Assembly: GCA_016929355.1 (NCBI GenBank)
Contig: JAFGJA010000046.1
Span: 1 to 5,992, forward strand
Origin: Anaerolineae bacterium
Lineage (GTDB): Bacteria; Chloroflexota; Anaerolineae; Aggregatilineales; Aggregatilineaceae
DNA: 5,992 nucleotides
Reading direction: 5' to 3'
A program made the translations under genes and the position numbers. The notes beneath the pieces were generated by a model. The model was not told the origin of the DNA. It saw nothing but the letters and a program-made list of their open reading frames with translations, and made no database searches. The stretch's first letter is position 1; every line of letters begins with the position of its first letter. Below are positions 1 through 5,979 of this stretch, piece after piece.

Positions 1-621
1 GGTGCGTTGGTGGCGAGCGGAATCGCCGTGCCGTTAGAGGAATACGTGTTCACGCCGGAACGCTGGCTGCCGTATACGGGATTTTTCGGGCGGGTGCTGG
101 GCCATATGTTCACGCTTGGCTTTGCTGCCGAATTTCTCAAGTATGCGGCGTTCCGGTATACGATCTGGCCGGGGCACGTCCGCCAACGCCTCGACGGAGT
201 GGCGTATGCGATGGCGATTGCGTTGGGCTTTGCGACGGTGCTGAATTTGCGTTTTGCGCTGCTCACGGAGGCCAGTTTGCTAGCAACTGCGCTGCGCGTG
301 GCGAGTTATACCTTTTCGCATCTGGCGTTGGGCGTGGTGTTAGGCTTTTTCCTGTCGGAACTGGTGATCGGCAAAGTGCCGTATTTCTGGATGCCGGTAG
401 GCTTAGGCGTGGCGTCATTGTTGAGCGGCCTGTATTATGCTTTTCATATTGTGGCGATTGTGGGCGGCTTGAGTCAGGTCGGGACCGGCGCGCGCCCGAT
501 TCGCGGGGTGGCGTTGGGGTTTGGTTTTGTGGCGGTAATCTTCATCGCCTTTGCGTTCATTATTGACAACGCGGATCGCCGCATGGAAACGGTTGTTGGG
601 CGGCCCGGCCTGGAATTGTAG
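1..621 (+). CDS. PrsW-family (CAAX/ABI-type) membrane protein, left-truncated, probably catalytically degenerate
   Basis: The frame is open to the left edge, so the true start lies outside the window; the in-frame TTG at position 7 is not convincing. The visible ~206 residues are strongly hydrophobic, with about five to six membrane segments, and end in a short charged tail. Numbering from the TTG codon, the order of motifs matches PrsW intramembrane proteases. AEFLK (41-45) sits where the family has EExxK. DG (63-64) is followed by GFATVLN (74-80) where the family has GFxxxEN. His105 lies in a later helix after Arg97. Two of the expected glutamates are Ala41 and Leu79, so the protein probably does not cleave peptides in the usual way and may instead act as a membrane binding or scaffold protein. 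It is followed after 77 bp by an anchored protein and then an exported protease in the same direction, which suggests an envelope role. Family assignment is by motif reading only. Confidence 0.7.
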   Translation, partial: GALVASGIAVPLEEYVFTPERWLPYTGFFGRVLGHMFTLGFAAEFLKYAAFRYTIWPGHVRQRLDGVAYAMAIALGFATVLNLRFALLTEASLLATALRVASYTFSHLALGVVLGFFLSELVIGKVPYFWMPVGLGVASLLSGLYYAFHIVAIVGGLSQVGTGARPIRGVALGFGFVAVIFIAFAFIIDNADRRMETVVGRPGLEL

Positions 622-627
622 CTTACC

Positions 628-641
628 GATACATTTGTATC
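628..641. promoter_or_regulatory. Perfect 6-2-6 palindrome, possible operator
   Basis: GATACA-TT-TGTATC lies 7 bp after the stop of the PrsW-like gene and 57 bp before the next start. A two-base spacer is too short for a stable RNA hairpin, so if it works at all a dimeric DNA-binding protein is more likely. No matching promoter boxes were recognised beside it, and a chance occurrence is possible. Confidence 0.25.
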
Positions 642-650
642 TTCCCAAAC

Positions 651-696
651 CTGACTCCCCCTCTCCACGCTTGGAGAGGGGGGCGGGGGGTGAGGT
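651..696 (-). repeat. Interspersed hairpin repeat, copy 1
   Basis: A C/G-rich element carrying a perfect 11-bp stem (657-667 with 672-682, loop CGCT). Its reverse complement matches copy 2 at 1313-1358 at 37 of 46 positions without gaps. It occupies most of the gap between the PrsW-like gene and the next one. It resembles the short REP- or MITE-like hairpins scattered between genes in many bacterial genomes. No transposase is nearby. The stem is not followed by a T-run, so it is not a standard terminator, though it could slow RNA decay or attenuate readthrough. Confidence 0.75.
685..695 (+). promoter_or_regulatory. Purine-rich ribosome binding site inside repeat copy 1
   Basis: The G-run followed by TGAGG ends 3 bp before the ATG at 699, with the G-run about 8 bp away. 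This supports ATG 699 as the start rather than the GTG at 690, which is itself part of the repeat. The site is made entirely of repeat sequence. Confidence 0.5.
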
Positions 697-698
697 CT

Positions 699-1301
699 AT
701 GACTGAAATGATCGAGATCAATGCGGGAACCCCGCTTAATCGTAACCAGCGCTGGAATAGTTTTCTGGCGATTGGGATGGTGTTTGTGATGCTGTTCTTT
801 GGGCTGTCGCTGCGCGCGGGGAATCTGAACGCGACCCAGCAATTTGAGGATTTAGAGGCGGGGGTGCGTGCGCAGATTCCGGTGGGCTGGCTGTTAGATA
901 ACAACAGCAGCGAGTATATTTTCCGCGTGCAAGACCCGGACGCGCTGCCCTTCAAAACGCTGATGCAGGTGTCTGTGATGACGGTGGGGCCGGACGCCAC
1001 GCCGAATACGATTCTGGATATTTTGAATATCCAACGCGCGCCGCGCCTGTCGAATTACCAGGAACTTTCACGCACGGATATGTTTTTGCGCGACGACGAA
1101 GCCAAGCGGATGACGTATGCCTATACCGAATTTGAGCGCAACCCGTTCCAATCGAGTGTGCCGCTCGTGATTCAAGGGATCGATGTGGTGGTGCTGCGGC
1201 CCGGTGAAGCGGTGATCATTACTTACCGGGAGGAACGCACGGTCTTTGAGGATAACCGGTATCGTTTCGAAAATTTGCTGGCGACGGTGGAGATTTTTTA
1301 G
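699..1301 (+). CDS. Membrane-anchored protein with PsbP/DcrB-like extracytoplasmic domain
   Basis: A 200-residue protein from ATG 699. A short polar N-terminus (1-19) precedes one hydrophobic helix (about 20-38), then a soluble domain of about 160 residues, giving an N-in, C-out topology. The domain opens with IPVGWLL (60-66), contains a charged stretch around LSRTDMFLRDDEAKRM (123-138), and closes with VVVLRPGEAVIITYREE (163-179) and FENLLATVEIF (190-200). This order of an amphipathic PxGW strand, central strands and a final 'open frame then helix' segment recalls PsbP/DcrB-like folds used by exported lipoproteins and anchors. No catalytic residues are evident. Its stop codon touches the ATG of the protease gene, so the two are probably co-transcribed and translationally coupled. 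An extracytoplasmic accessory or binding role beside the protease is inferred. The GTG at 690 is a less likely start because it lies in the repeat. Confidence 0.7.
   Translation: MTEMIEINAGTPLNRNQRWNSFLAIGMVFVMLFFGLSLRAGNLNATQQFEDLEAGVRAQIPVGWLLDNNSSEYIFRVQDPDALPFKTLMQVSVMTVGPDATPNTILDILNIQRAPRLSNYQELSRTDMFLRDDEAKRMTYAYTEFERNPFQSSVPLVIQGIDVVVLRPGEAVIITYREERTVFEDNRYRFENLLATVEIF
1286..1292 (+). promoter_or_regulatory. Ribosome binding site for ATG 1302
   Basis: GGTGGAG ends 9 bp before the ATG at 1302, inside the last codons of the upstream gene. It is the main support for the upstream start of the protease. The match may be fortuitous because these bases also code for the end of the preceding protein. 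Confidence 0.5.
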
Positions 1302-3719
1302 ATGGATAGACAATCTCACTCCCCGGCCACCTCTTCAATCACGGAGAGGGGGAGTCAAACGTATCATAATCGTGTAGGGGCGTATGGCTATACACCCGAA
1401 GCTAAACGCGGGCGGTATGTTGCATTGCGATTCAAACTCCTCCTCGCGTTGGCGATTCTGCTCATGCTGGCAGGCATAGGTGTGTCGCTGCTGACGCCGG
1501 TCCAGATGGGGCAGGCGCAGGACGACCTGACGATGACGCCTTCGCCCACGCCCGATCTCTCGCTGGTTGATCTGAACGCGGACAGCATCAAGCGCGCGAC
1601 GGTGTTTATCATGCAGACGTATGAAAGCCGGGGTGAGCCGGTGATCTCCTGTGTCGGATCGGGGACGCTGATTAGTGAGGACGGGTTGATCCTGACCAAT
1701 GCGCATGTTGCGCTCCCCAGCGAAACCTGCCGCTCGGATACCCTCGTTATTTCGGTAACAACCCGCCTTGATGAACCGCCGATCCCGACCTATACGGCGG
1801 AAGTGGTCGATTCCAGCCGGGGCCTCGATCTCGCGGTGCTGCGCATCACGGGTTATATGGATGGGCGCGTGATTGAGCCGGGATCGCTGCAACTGCCGTT
1901 TGTCGAATTGGGTGATTCGTCAGCGCTCGGCCTGGATGACACGATCACGGTGATGGGCTATCCCCAGTTTGGCGATGAGCCGGTCACGGCTACGCGCGGC
2001 ACGATTCGCGGGCTGACCGCCGAAGCTCGCGCCGGAGATCGGGCGTGGCTGCGCACGGGAGCCGTGATTCCCGGCACGATGAGCGGCGGCGGCGCGTATG
2101 ATCGGGATGGCAAACTGATCGGGATTCCGACGACTGCGCCCGGTACATCCTCCGAGTGCCGCGTGATTCAGGATACGAACGGCGACGGGCGCGCCGATGA
2201 TAACGATCACTGTGTTCCGGTGGGCGGTTTTATTACGGCGATCCGTCCTTCACGGCTGGCGCGGGGGTTATTCCGGGCGGCGACGCTGGGCGTGCAGCAA
2301 GGGGAGAACAGTACACCTGCGTTTAGCGCCGTGCTCGCCGGCCCCGCCACATTCACTAACCTGTTTTTCACGACGCGCATCAATGAAGCGGGTGTGCCCA
2401 CCAATGTCGTCGGCAGCGTGCCTGCCGGCATCGAGAGTCTGTACCTGTTTTTCGACTACGATAATATGGTCGATGGCATGGTATATGAACTGCGGGTTAC
2501 GGTGGACGATGTGCCTGACGCCACCTACAGCCTGCCGCCGGTCACATGGAGCGGGGGGGAGCGCGGTACATGGTATATCGGCAGCGCGAATACCCCCTGG
2601 CGCAACGGGCGTTATGATTTCCGCCTGTTCATCGAAAGCCGCGAGGTTGGCAGCGCGAGTATCAATGTCGGCATCGGGCCGAGCGCTGACCCGTATTTTT
2701 CCGATATTGTTTTTGGCTTGCTGGATACGGCGGGGAGTCTGGTCGGGACGAATTATGTGCTGCCGGAAGGGAGCGCGGTTCAGGCGCGGTTCAACTATCA
2801 CAACATGACGCCGGAAACGCAGTGGGCCTACATCTGGTATTTTGATGGGGTCGAGTTGCCCGGTTCCCGCCAGTCTGAAACGTGGCTCGCCGAGCGCGGC
2901 GAGCAAGGCACACACATGATCACCGTCACGGCGGATTTTTTGCCGGGATCGTATCGCCTGGAATTGTACATCAACAACGCGCTCAGTGCGCGCGCCGATT
3001 TTGTGGTGGCGGGTGGGGCGGAAATCAACAATGCGGTGATCTTCTCCGATTTTCGCTTCACCACCGAGCAGCTTGACGGCATCCCCACCGGACCGATCCG
3101 CACCGAATTTGCCGAAGGGATCGAGCAGTTGGTTGTGTTTTTTAACTGGCGGTTGCTCGCGCCGGGAACGATGTGGACGCGGCGCTGGACGATTGATGGC
3201 GAAGTCGTTTTCGAAGTGACCGAACCCTGGGCAGATTCCGATACGGGTGAAGACTTTTTCCTGAGTCTGGACAGCCTGGACACGCTGCCCGACGCGACTT
3301 ATGGCGTGGAGATCAGTATTGCCAACGTCACGCAAGCGGCGGTGAGCGCCAAAGTCGGGTTAGGGCAGTTACGCGCGGAAACCTTCCAGAGCGCGGCAGG
3401 GATCATCATGGCGGGACGCATCACGGATGCGGAAACGGGCATTGGCATCCCCGGCGCGATGTTTATTGTGCTGGATGCCGAATATAGCATCGAAGATTTT
3501 TTCTGGGATCAGTCGATGGTCGCGGGCGTTTCGGTAGCGGACAGCGAGGGCTATTTCCGCGTGCCGGATTTGCTCGAACGCGGCACGTATGATTCCCCGA
3601 TCTTGTACAGTATTCTGGTGCGCGCGGCGGGCTATTATCCGCTCAGCGCAGACGGGATCATCGTTGTCGATGATACCGCGAGTCCGGTGGAGATTAATGT
3701 TGAGATGACGCCACAGTAG
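1302..3719 (+). CDS. Exported multidomain trypsin-like serine protease
   Basis: 805 residues from ATG 1302, or 764 from TTG 1425. A hydrophobic segment (44-64) followed by GQA-QDD (70-75) looks like a Sec signal with possible cleavage after Ala72, then a Thr/Pro-rich linker. The protease domain spans about 95-325: His135 in TNAHV, Asp176 in GLDLAVL, Ser261 in TMSGGG, followed by GKLIGIP (270-276), in the order of the HtrA/trypsin family. The serine context is G-T-M-S-G-G rather than G-N-S-G-G. An insert (286-304) holds a DxNxDGxxDD loop between two cysteines; the only other cysteines are 117 and 143, so two disulfides are plausible. Three tandem beta-type domains (about 351-458, 466-571, 581-689) follow. 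The C-terminus (about 700-805) resembles a carboxypeptidase-regulatory, transthyretin-like domain (GRITDAETGIGIPGA at 705-719, then SEGYFRVPDL). No PDZ domain is seen. It likely cuts proteins outside the membrane; substrates are unknown. The start is uncertain because repeat copy 2 covers codons 4-19. Confidence 0.88.
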   Translation: MDRQSHSPATSSITERGSQTYHNRVGAYGYTPEAKRGRYVALRFKLLLALAILLMLAGIGVSLLTPVQMGQAQDDLTMTPSPTPDLSLVDLNADSIKRATVFIMQTYESRGEPVISCVGSGTLISEDGLILTNAHVALPSETCRSDTLVISVTTRLDEPPIPTYTAEVVDSSRGLDLAVLRITGYMDGRVIEPGSLQLPFVELGDSSALGLDDTITVMGYPQFGDEPVTATRGTIRGLTAEARAGDRAWLRTGAVIPGTMSGGGAYDRDGKLIGIPTTAPGTSSECRVIQDTNGDGRADDNDHCVPVGGFITAIRPSRLARGLFRAATLGVQQGENSTPAFSAVLAGPATFTNLFFTTRINEAGVPTNVVGSVPAGIESLYLFFDYDNMVDGMVYELRVTVDDVPDATYSLPPVTWSGGERGTWYIGSANTPWRNGRYDFRLFIESREVGSASINVGIGPSADPYFSDIVFGLLDTAGSLVGTNYVLPEGSAVQARFNYHNMTPETQWAYIWYFDGVELPGSRQSETWLAERGEQGTHMITVTADFLPGSYRLELYINNALSARADFVVAGGAEINNAVIFSDFRFTTEQLDGIPTGPIRTEFAEGIEQLVVFFNWRLLAPGTMWTRRWTIDGEVVFEVTEPWADSDTGEDFFLSLDSLDTLPDATYGVEISIANVTQAAVSAKVGLGQLRAETFQSAAGIIMAGRITDAETGIGIPGAMFIVLDAEYSIEDFFWDQSMVAGVSVADSEGYFRVPDLLERGTYDSPILYSILVRAAGYYPLSADGIIVVDDTASPVEINVEMTPQ
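1313..1358 (+). repeat. Interspersed hairpin repeat, copy 2 (inverted relative to copy 1)
   Basis: Matches the reverse complement of copy 1 (651-696) at 37 of 46 positions, including an unbroken GGAGAGGGGGAGTCA block. The hairpin is weaker than in copy 1, with one mismatch and one G-T wobble in the stem. It lies in the first codons of the protease frame if ATG 1302 is used, but would be intergenic if TTG 1425 is the true start. Confidence 0.7.
1378..1397. repeat. Short GTAT-type hairpin
   Basis: GGGCGTAT pairs with ATACACCC around a GGCT loop: an 8-bp stem with a single C-A mismatch. It lies 19 bp after repeat copy 2 and 27 bp before the TTG at 1425. Two hairpin elements in a row are more typical of intergenic DNA than of coding DNA, which bears on the protease start. 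Confidence 0.4.
1425..1517 (+). other. Signal peptide, with alternative TTG start of the protease
   Basis: Starting at TTG 1425 gives MRFKLLLALAILLML, then a turn and GQA before QDD: a textbook short basic n-region, hydrophobic core and small-residue cleavage site. From ATG 1302 the same segment would follow a 43-residue polar leader, which is long for a signal peptide. A weak GGGCGG (1410-1415) lies 9 bp upstream of the TTG. I cannot decide between the two starts from sequence alone. Confidence 0.5.
2352..3368 (+). repeat. Three tandem ~108-residue domains encoded in the protease gene
   Basis: Units at about 2352-2675, 2697-3014 and 3042-3368 encode diverged copies of one domain. Shared positions are an opening F-[ST]-[ND]-x-x-F, a middle segment P/A-x-G-I/S followed by [FV]xF[DN][YW], an aromatic strand with a D-[GD]-V/E turn, a W-containing strand, L-P-[DG]-[AS]-x-Y or N-G-x-Y, and a final alternating strand ending in a small residue pair (VGIG, VVAG, VGLG). 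The pattern suggests Ig-like beta sandwiches for binding or spacing. The copies are clearly diverged at the DNA level, so the duplication is old. Confidence 0.65.
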
Positions 3720-3755
3720 AGTCGATGGCTTGCGGGGGGGGCTGCAAAACCTACA

Positions 3756-4589
3756 TCACACATTTGCCACTGGTGTATCCGTTACTATGCCCTCAAGCCG
3801 CTCAAACACCGCTCGTGTCTCGATCCTGTGCCGCGATTTGGTCACGGGATCGAAGAAACTCCACGCATCATTATCGACGTTCATCATAATACGCAGCAGC
3901 GTTAGCAGTTCAGGATTGATGTAACGTTTAATTTCCTCATCTGTCAGGGGGGCGGTTTGCGGCCAACGGGTCAGCACTGTGATCGACATGTGCAGCAAGA
4001 CCGTTTTCACGATCAGCGCGCCGGGGGTGTTTGCGCCAAATAAGTCATCAATGCCCGCTAAAATTGCCGGGAGTTTGGTATTATCCTGAATGTTTTGTTT
4101 CGCATCAGGATCATACTTGATCGCCAGCCGGGTGAGGCGCGCCCAGGCATCGAACGCGGCTTTATCGCGGTTGTTCAGCACAAAACCTAAGCGGGCTATC
4201 GTGTGCCCGGCAGTTACGGCGGATCGAAAACCATGAATGTAATCGCGCTGGCCGGGGAGAATTTCTTTTTCCACGTCATGCAATAACACGAACCATTTGG
4301 CAAGCGTTTGGTGGTCGGGCGTGGCGGTTTCATATTCCGGCGCGACCATCAGCGCGGTCAGGGCAGTGACAACATGGACCAGTGTTGCCCCCTGCGCATA
4401 GAAAGCCATTTTGCGCCAGCCGGGTACAAACGTTTCGACCCGATCCAGTTTGTCCAACGTGAAAAACGCGCGGACATATTGGGCCATACGCGCTTCGGAT
4501 TGGAGTGTCCCCCGCTTATATTGCGCGGCCAGCGAATCGATAAACTCCATTACATCGGGCAGGTAGGATTCGACTTGCAGAATATTCAT
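3756..4589 (-). CDS. HD-domain-like putative hydrolase, stand-alone, unknown substrate
   Basis: A 277-residue, mainly helical soluble protein with no signal peptide or membrane segment, so probably cytoplasmic. The motif LLHDVEKE (102-109) resembles the HDxxK core of HD-superfamily metal-dependent phosphohydrolases. An upstream His72 (LVHVVTAL) and downstream His119 and His129 (HGFRSAVTAGH) are spaced like the other metal ligands; which later acidic residue completes the set is unclear (Asp157 region or beyond). No GYP motif, nucleotidyltransferase or RelA domain is visible. The start ATG at 4589 has a weak GGA upstream. It sits 48 bp behind the transporter gene on the same strand and converges with the protease gene. 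A nucleotide or phosphoester hydrolase is one possibility, but the function is not recognised. Confidence 0.65.
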   Translation of the reverse strand: MNILQVESYLPDVMEFIDSLAAQYKRGTLQSEARMAQYVRAFFTLDKLDRVETFVPGWRKMAFYAQGATLVHVVTALTALMVAPEYETATPDHQTLAKWFVLLHDVEKEILPGQRDYIHGFRSAVTAGHTIARLGFVLNNRDKAAFDAWARLTRLAIKYDPDAKQNIQDNTKLPAILAGIDDLFGANTPGALIVKTVLLHMSITVLTRWPQTAPLTDEEIKRYINPELLTLLRIMMNVDNDAWSFFDPVTKSRHRIETRAVFERLEGIVTDTPVANV

Positions 4590-4629
4590 GCGATTATTCC
4601 GGTAGCTTGACGCCGTATTGTCTCACTTT

Positions 4630-4635
4630 ATTATA
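4630..4635 (-). promoter_or_regulatory. Probable -10 box for the HD-domain-like gene
   Basis: On the minus strand the sequence reads TGTATAATAAAG, containing a perfect TATAAT just after the transporter stop codon. It would give an untranslated leader of roughly 35 bases to ATG 4589. The best-placed -35 hexamer (GAAGCA, 4653-4658, 17-bp spacer) is poor, so the site may be weak or need an activator. Confidence 0.4.
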
Positions 4636-4637
4636 CA

Positions 4638-5870
4638 TCAATCGCTATATGCTGCTTCGATGGTACGTTGGTCGTGGGACTGGAGGCGGGTGGCTAGCAC
4701 AATCCCGATGATGCTGAAGCCGATCACCATCGCCAGTACAGTCTGGAAAAACTGCCCATAATCGCTGCCGTCAATCAATACGCCGAGAACCTGGGCATCG
4801 ATCCCTACCGCCAGATCGAAACTGGTATACAGCACGGCTGCGCCCATGCCGCGCAGCATCGGCGGCAGCACATCCTGCCCGATCACATCAGCGATGCCGC
4901 GCGTTGTGCCCCAGCCCAGCGATAGCATCACGACTGCCAGATAGGTACTGAGCGTGTCATGGGCGCGACTCATCACAATGACGCCCCCGATGGCGACGAT
5001 TAACCCCGGAATGGCGATTACTTGCCGCCCCGTCCGATCCGATAGTCCCCCGGCGATGGGTTCGATCAGGGTATCGGTTAGCGCCCAGATGCTCAAGCCC
5101 AGGCCGATGGTGATCGAGGAAATCATGCCCGGCGCATCGGTGAAAAGCGCTTTGCGTTCGGCTAATAGGGGGAAATACGAGAACATCAGCGCCATGATCG
5201 CGCCCATGCCGATCATGATGAACAGCGCCGCCCAGATGCCGCGCTCGTGCAGCGTATCTTTGATGTCACGGCTGGCGGTTGCGCCGGTGGCGCGAGCCGG
5301 TTTGCCGCCGGGCAGCAGGGCCGTGATGCCCAATGTGGCCGCCATCAACACGCCGCTTGACGCAAATACCGCGCGGAAGCCCACCTCATTTTTTAGCCAT
5401 TCGCCTAATAACGGACTCACGATGATAGCGATGGAGAAGGCGGCATTGCTGAAACCGAGCGCTTCGCCGCGTCGGGCGGGCGGCGATAGATCAGCGACCA
5501 ACGCTTTGCCGGTGGTGGTAAACAGGGCGAGGCTGATGCCGCTTAACAAGCGCGCGACGATGAATACCGCGAAATTGGGCGAAATGACGTAGATCACGCT
5601 TGCCACCACGCCCAACGCCGCCCCGATCAACATGAGCGAGCGCCGACCATAACGATCCGAGAGCGCGCCGCCGGGAATACGCACAATCGCTGCCGTGACC
5701 GCGATCAAAAAGGTGGATGTCCCGATCAGTTCTTCGGCTGCGCCGAGTTCGTCCGTGATGAACAACGGTAAAATCGGCAGCATTGAGGTCAGGCCGAGCG
5801 CAAAACACGCCGTTGCCGCCAGCGCGATCCAGAATGCGCGGGGTAGGGGGGGCTTTTCAGCTAAATTCAT
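4638..5870 (-). CDS. Major facilitator superfamily transporter (DHA1-like, drug or metabolite efflux)
   Basis: 410 residues, a usual length for a 12-helix MFS protein. The first half has the loop 2-3 signature GALSDRYGRR (68-77) and the helix 4 signature ARLLSGISLALF (106-117). The second half repeats the loop signature as GGLSDRTGRQ (274-283), showing the internal duplication of the family. A polar loop (about 187-212) separates the two six-helix halves. Pro-rich PLPRAF at the N-terminus and the helix 1 sequence LPILPLF (31-37) fit proton-coupled drug/metabolite exporters, but the substrate cannot be read from sequence. The ATG at 5870 has AAGAGG four bases upstream. It is the first gene of a minus-strand pair with the HD-domain-like gene. 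Confidence 0.9.
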   Translation of the reverse strand: MNLAEKPPLPRAFWIALAATACFALGLTSMLPILPLFITDELGAAEELIGTSTFLIAVTAAIVRIPGGALSDRYGRRSLMLIGAALGVVASVIYVISPNFAVFIVARLLSGISLALFTTTGKALVADLSPPARRGEALGFSNAAFSIAIIVSPLLGEWLKNEVGFRAVFASSGVLMAATLGITALLPGGKPARATGATASRDIKDTLHERGIWAALFIMIGMGAIMALMFSYFPLLAERKALFTDAPGMISSITIGLGLSIWALTDTLIEPIAGGLSDRTGRQVIAIPGLIVAIGGVIVMSRAHDTLSTYLAVVMLSLGWGTTRGIADVIGQDVLPPMLRGMGAAVLYTSFDLAVGIDAQVLGVLIDGSDYGQFFQTVLAMVIGFSIIGIVLATRLQSHDQRTIEAAYSD

Positions 5871-5920
5871 AGGGCCTCTTTGGTGATCATACGTTTTTTC
5901 ATCTCACTGAAGTTATGCAT
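5867..5920 (-). CDS. Possible 17-residue upstream peptide overlapping the transporter start
   Basis: ATG at 5920 opens a frame of 17 codons ending with TGA that shares ATGA with the transporter start. In-frame stops lie further upstream at 5966-5971, and a TTG at 5945-5947 could extend it to 26 residues. The peptide is Lys- and Met-rich (SEMKKRMITKEAL at its end). No good ribosome binding site precedes it. The transporter's own AAGAGG lies inside its last codons. It could couple or attenuate translation, or be chance. Confidence 0.2.
   Translation of the reverse strand: MHNFSEMKKRMITKEAL
5875..5880 (-). promoter_or_regulatory. Ribosome binding site of the transporter
   Basis: AAGAGG on the minus strand, with a four-base spacer to ATG 5870. 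It supports this start over any internal methionine. Confidence 0.55.
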
Positions 5921-5958
5921 TTTTTGGTCTTGATCGTTCTTCTGCAAATGAATCCAAG

Positions 5959-5979
5959 TTGTCAGTTATTAGTTTTCAG
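5959..5979. repeat. Three degenerate heptamer repeats
   Basis: On the plus strand TTGTCAG, TTATTAG and TTTTCAG stand head to tail. The pattern resembles the short tandemly repeated heptamers known from cyanobacteria and seen in other bacteria, usually outside genes. The surrounding stretch 5871-5992 is AT-richer than the genes and shows no convincing promoter. Confidence 0.4.

Noticed and set aside
657..682. Stem-loop as an intrinsic terminator of the PrsW-like gene
   Set aside because: The stem is strong but is followed by a G-rich stretch rather than a T-run, and a second copy sits at the start of another reading frame. It fits a dispersed repeat better.
690..698. GTG at 690 as start of the PsbP/DcrB-like gene
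   Set aside because: It lies inside the hairpin repeat and would overlap the purine-rich stretch that serves ATG 699.
651..1397. CRISPR array from repeated hairpins
   Set aside because: Only two copies in opposite orientation with a full gene between them, and no regular spacers.
2268..3335. Long minus-strand frame (355 codons) opposite the protease gene
   Set aside because: Its translation is rich in Arg, His and Pro with no recognisable domain, and the plus strand here encodes clear repeated domains. It is a shadow of the coding strand.
3720..3755. Bidirectional terminator between the convergent protease and HD-like genes
   Set aside because: Only a 4-bp TTGC/GCAA pairing around a run of eight G is present, with no adequate stem or T-tract.
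4954..5592. Plus-strand frame (212 codons) opposite the transporter gene
   Set aside because: Ser/Ala/Met/Pro-rich sequence without a domain, antisense to well-supported transporter motifs.
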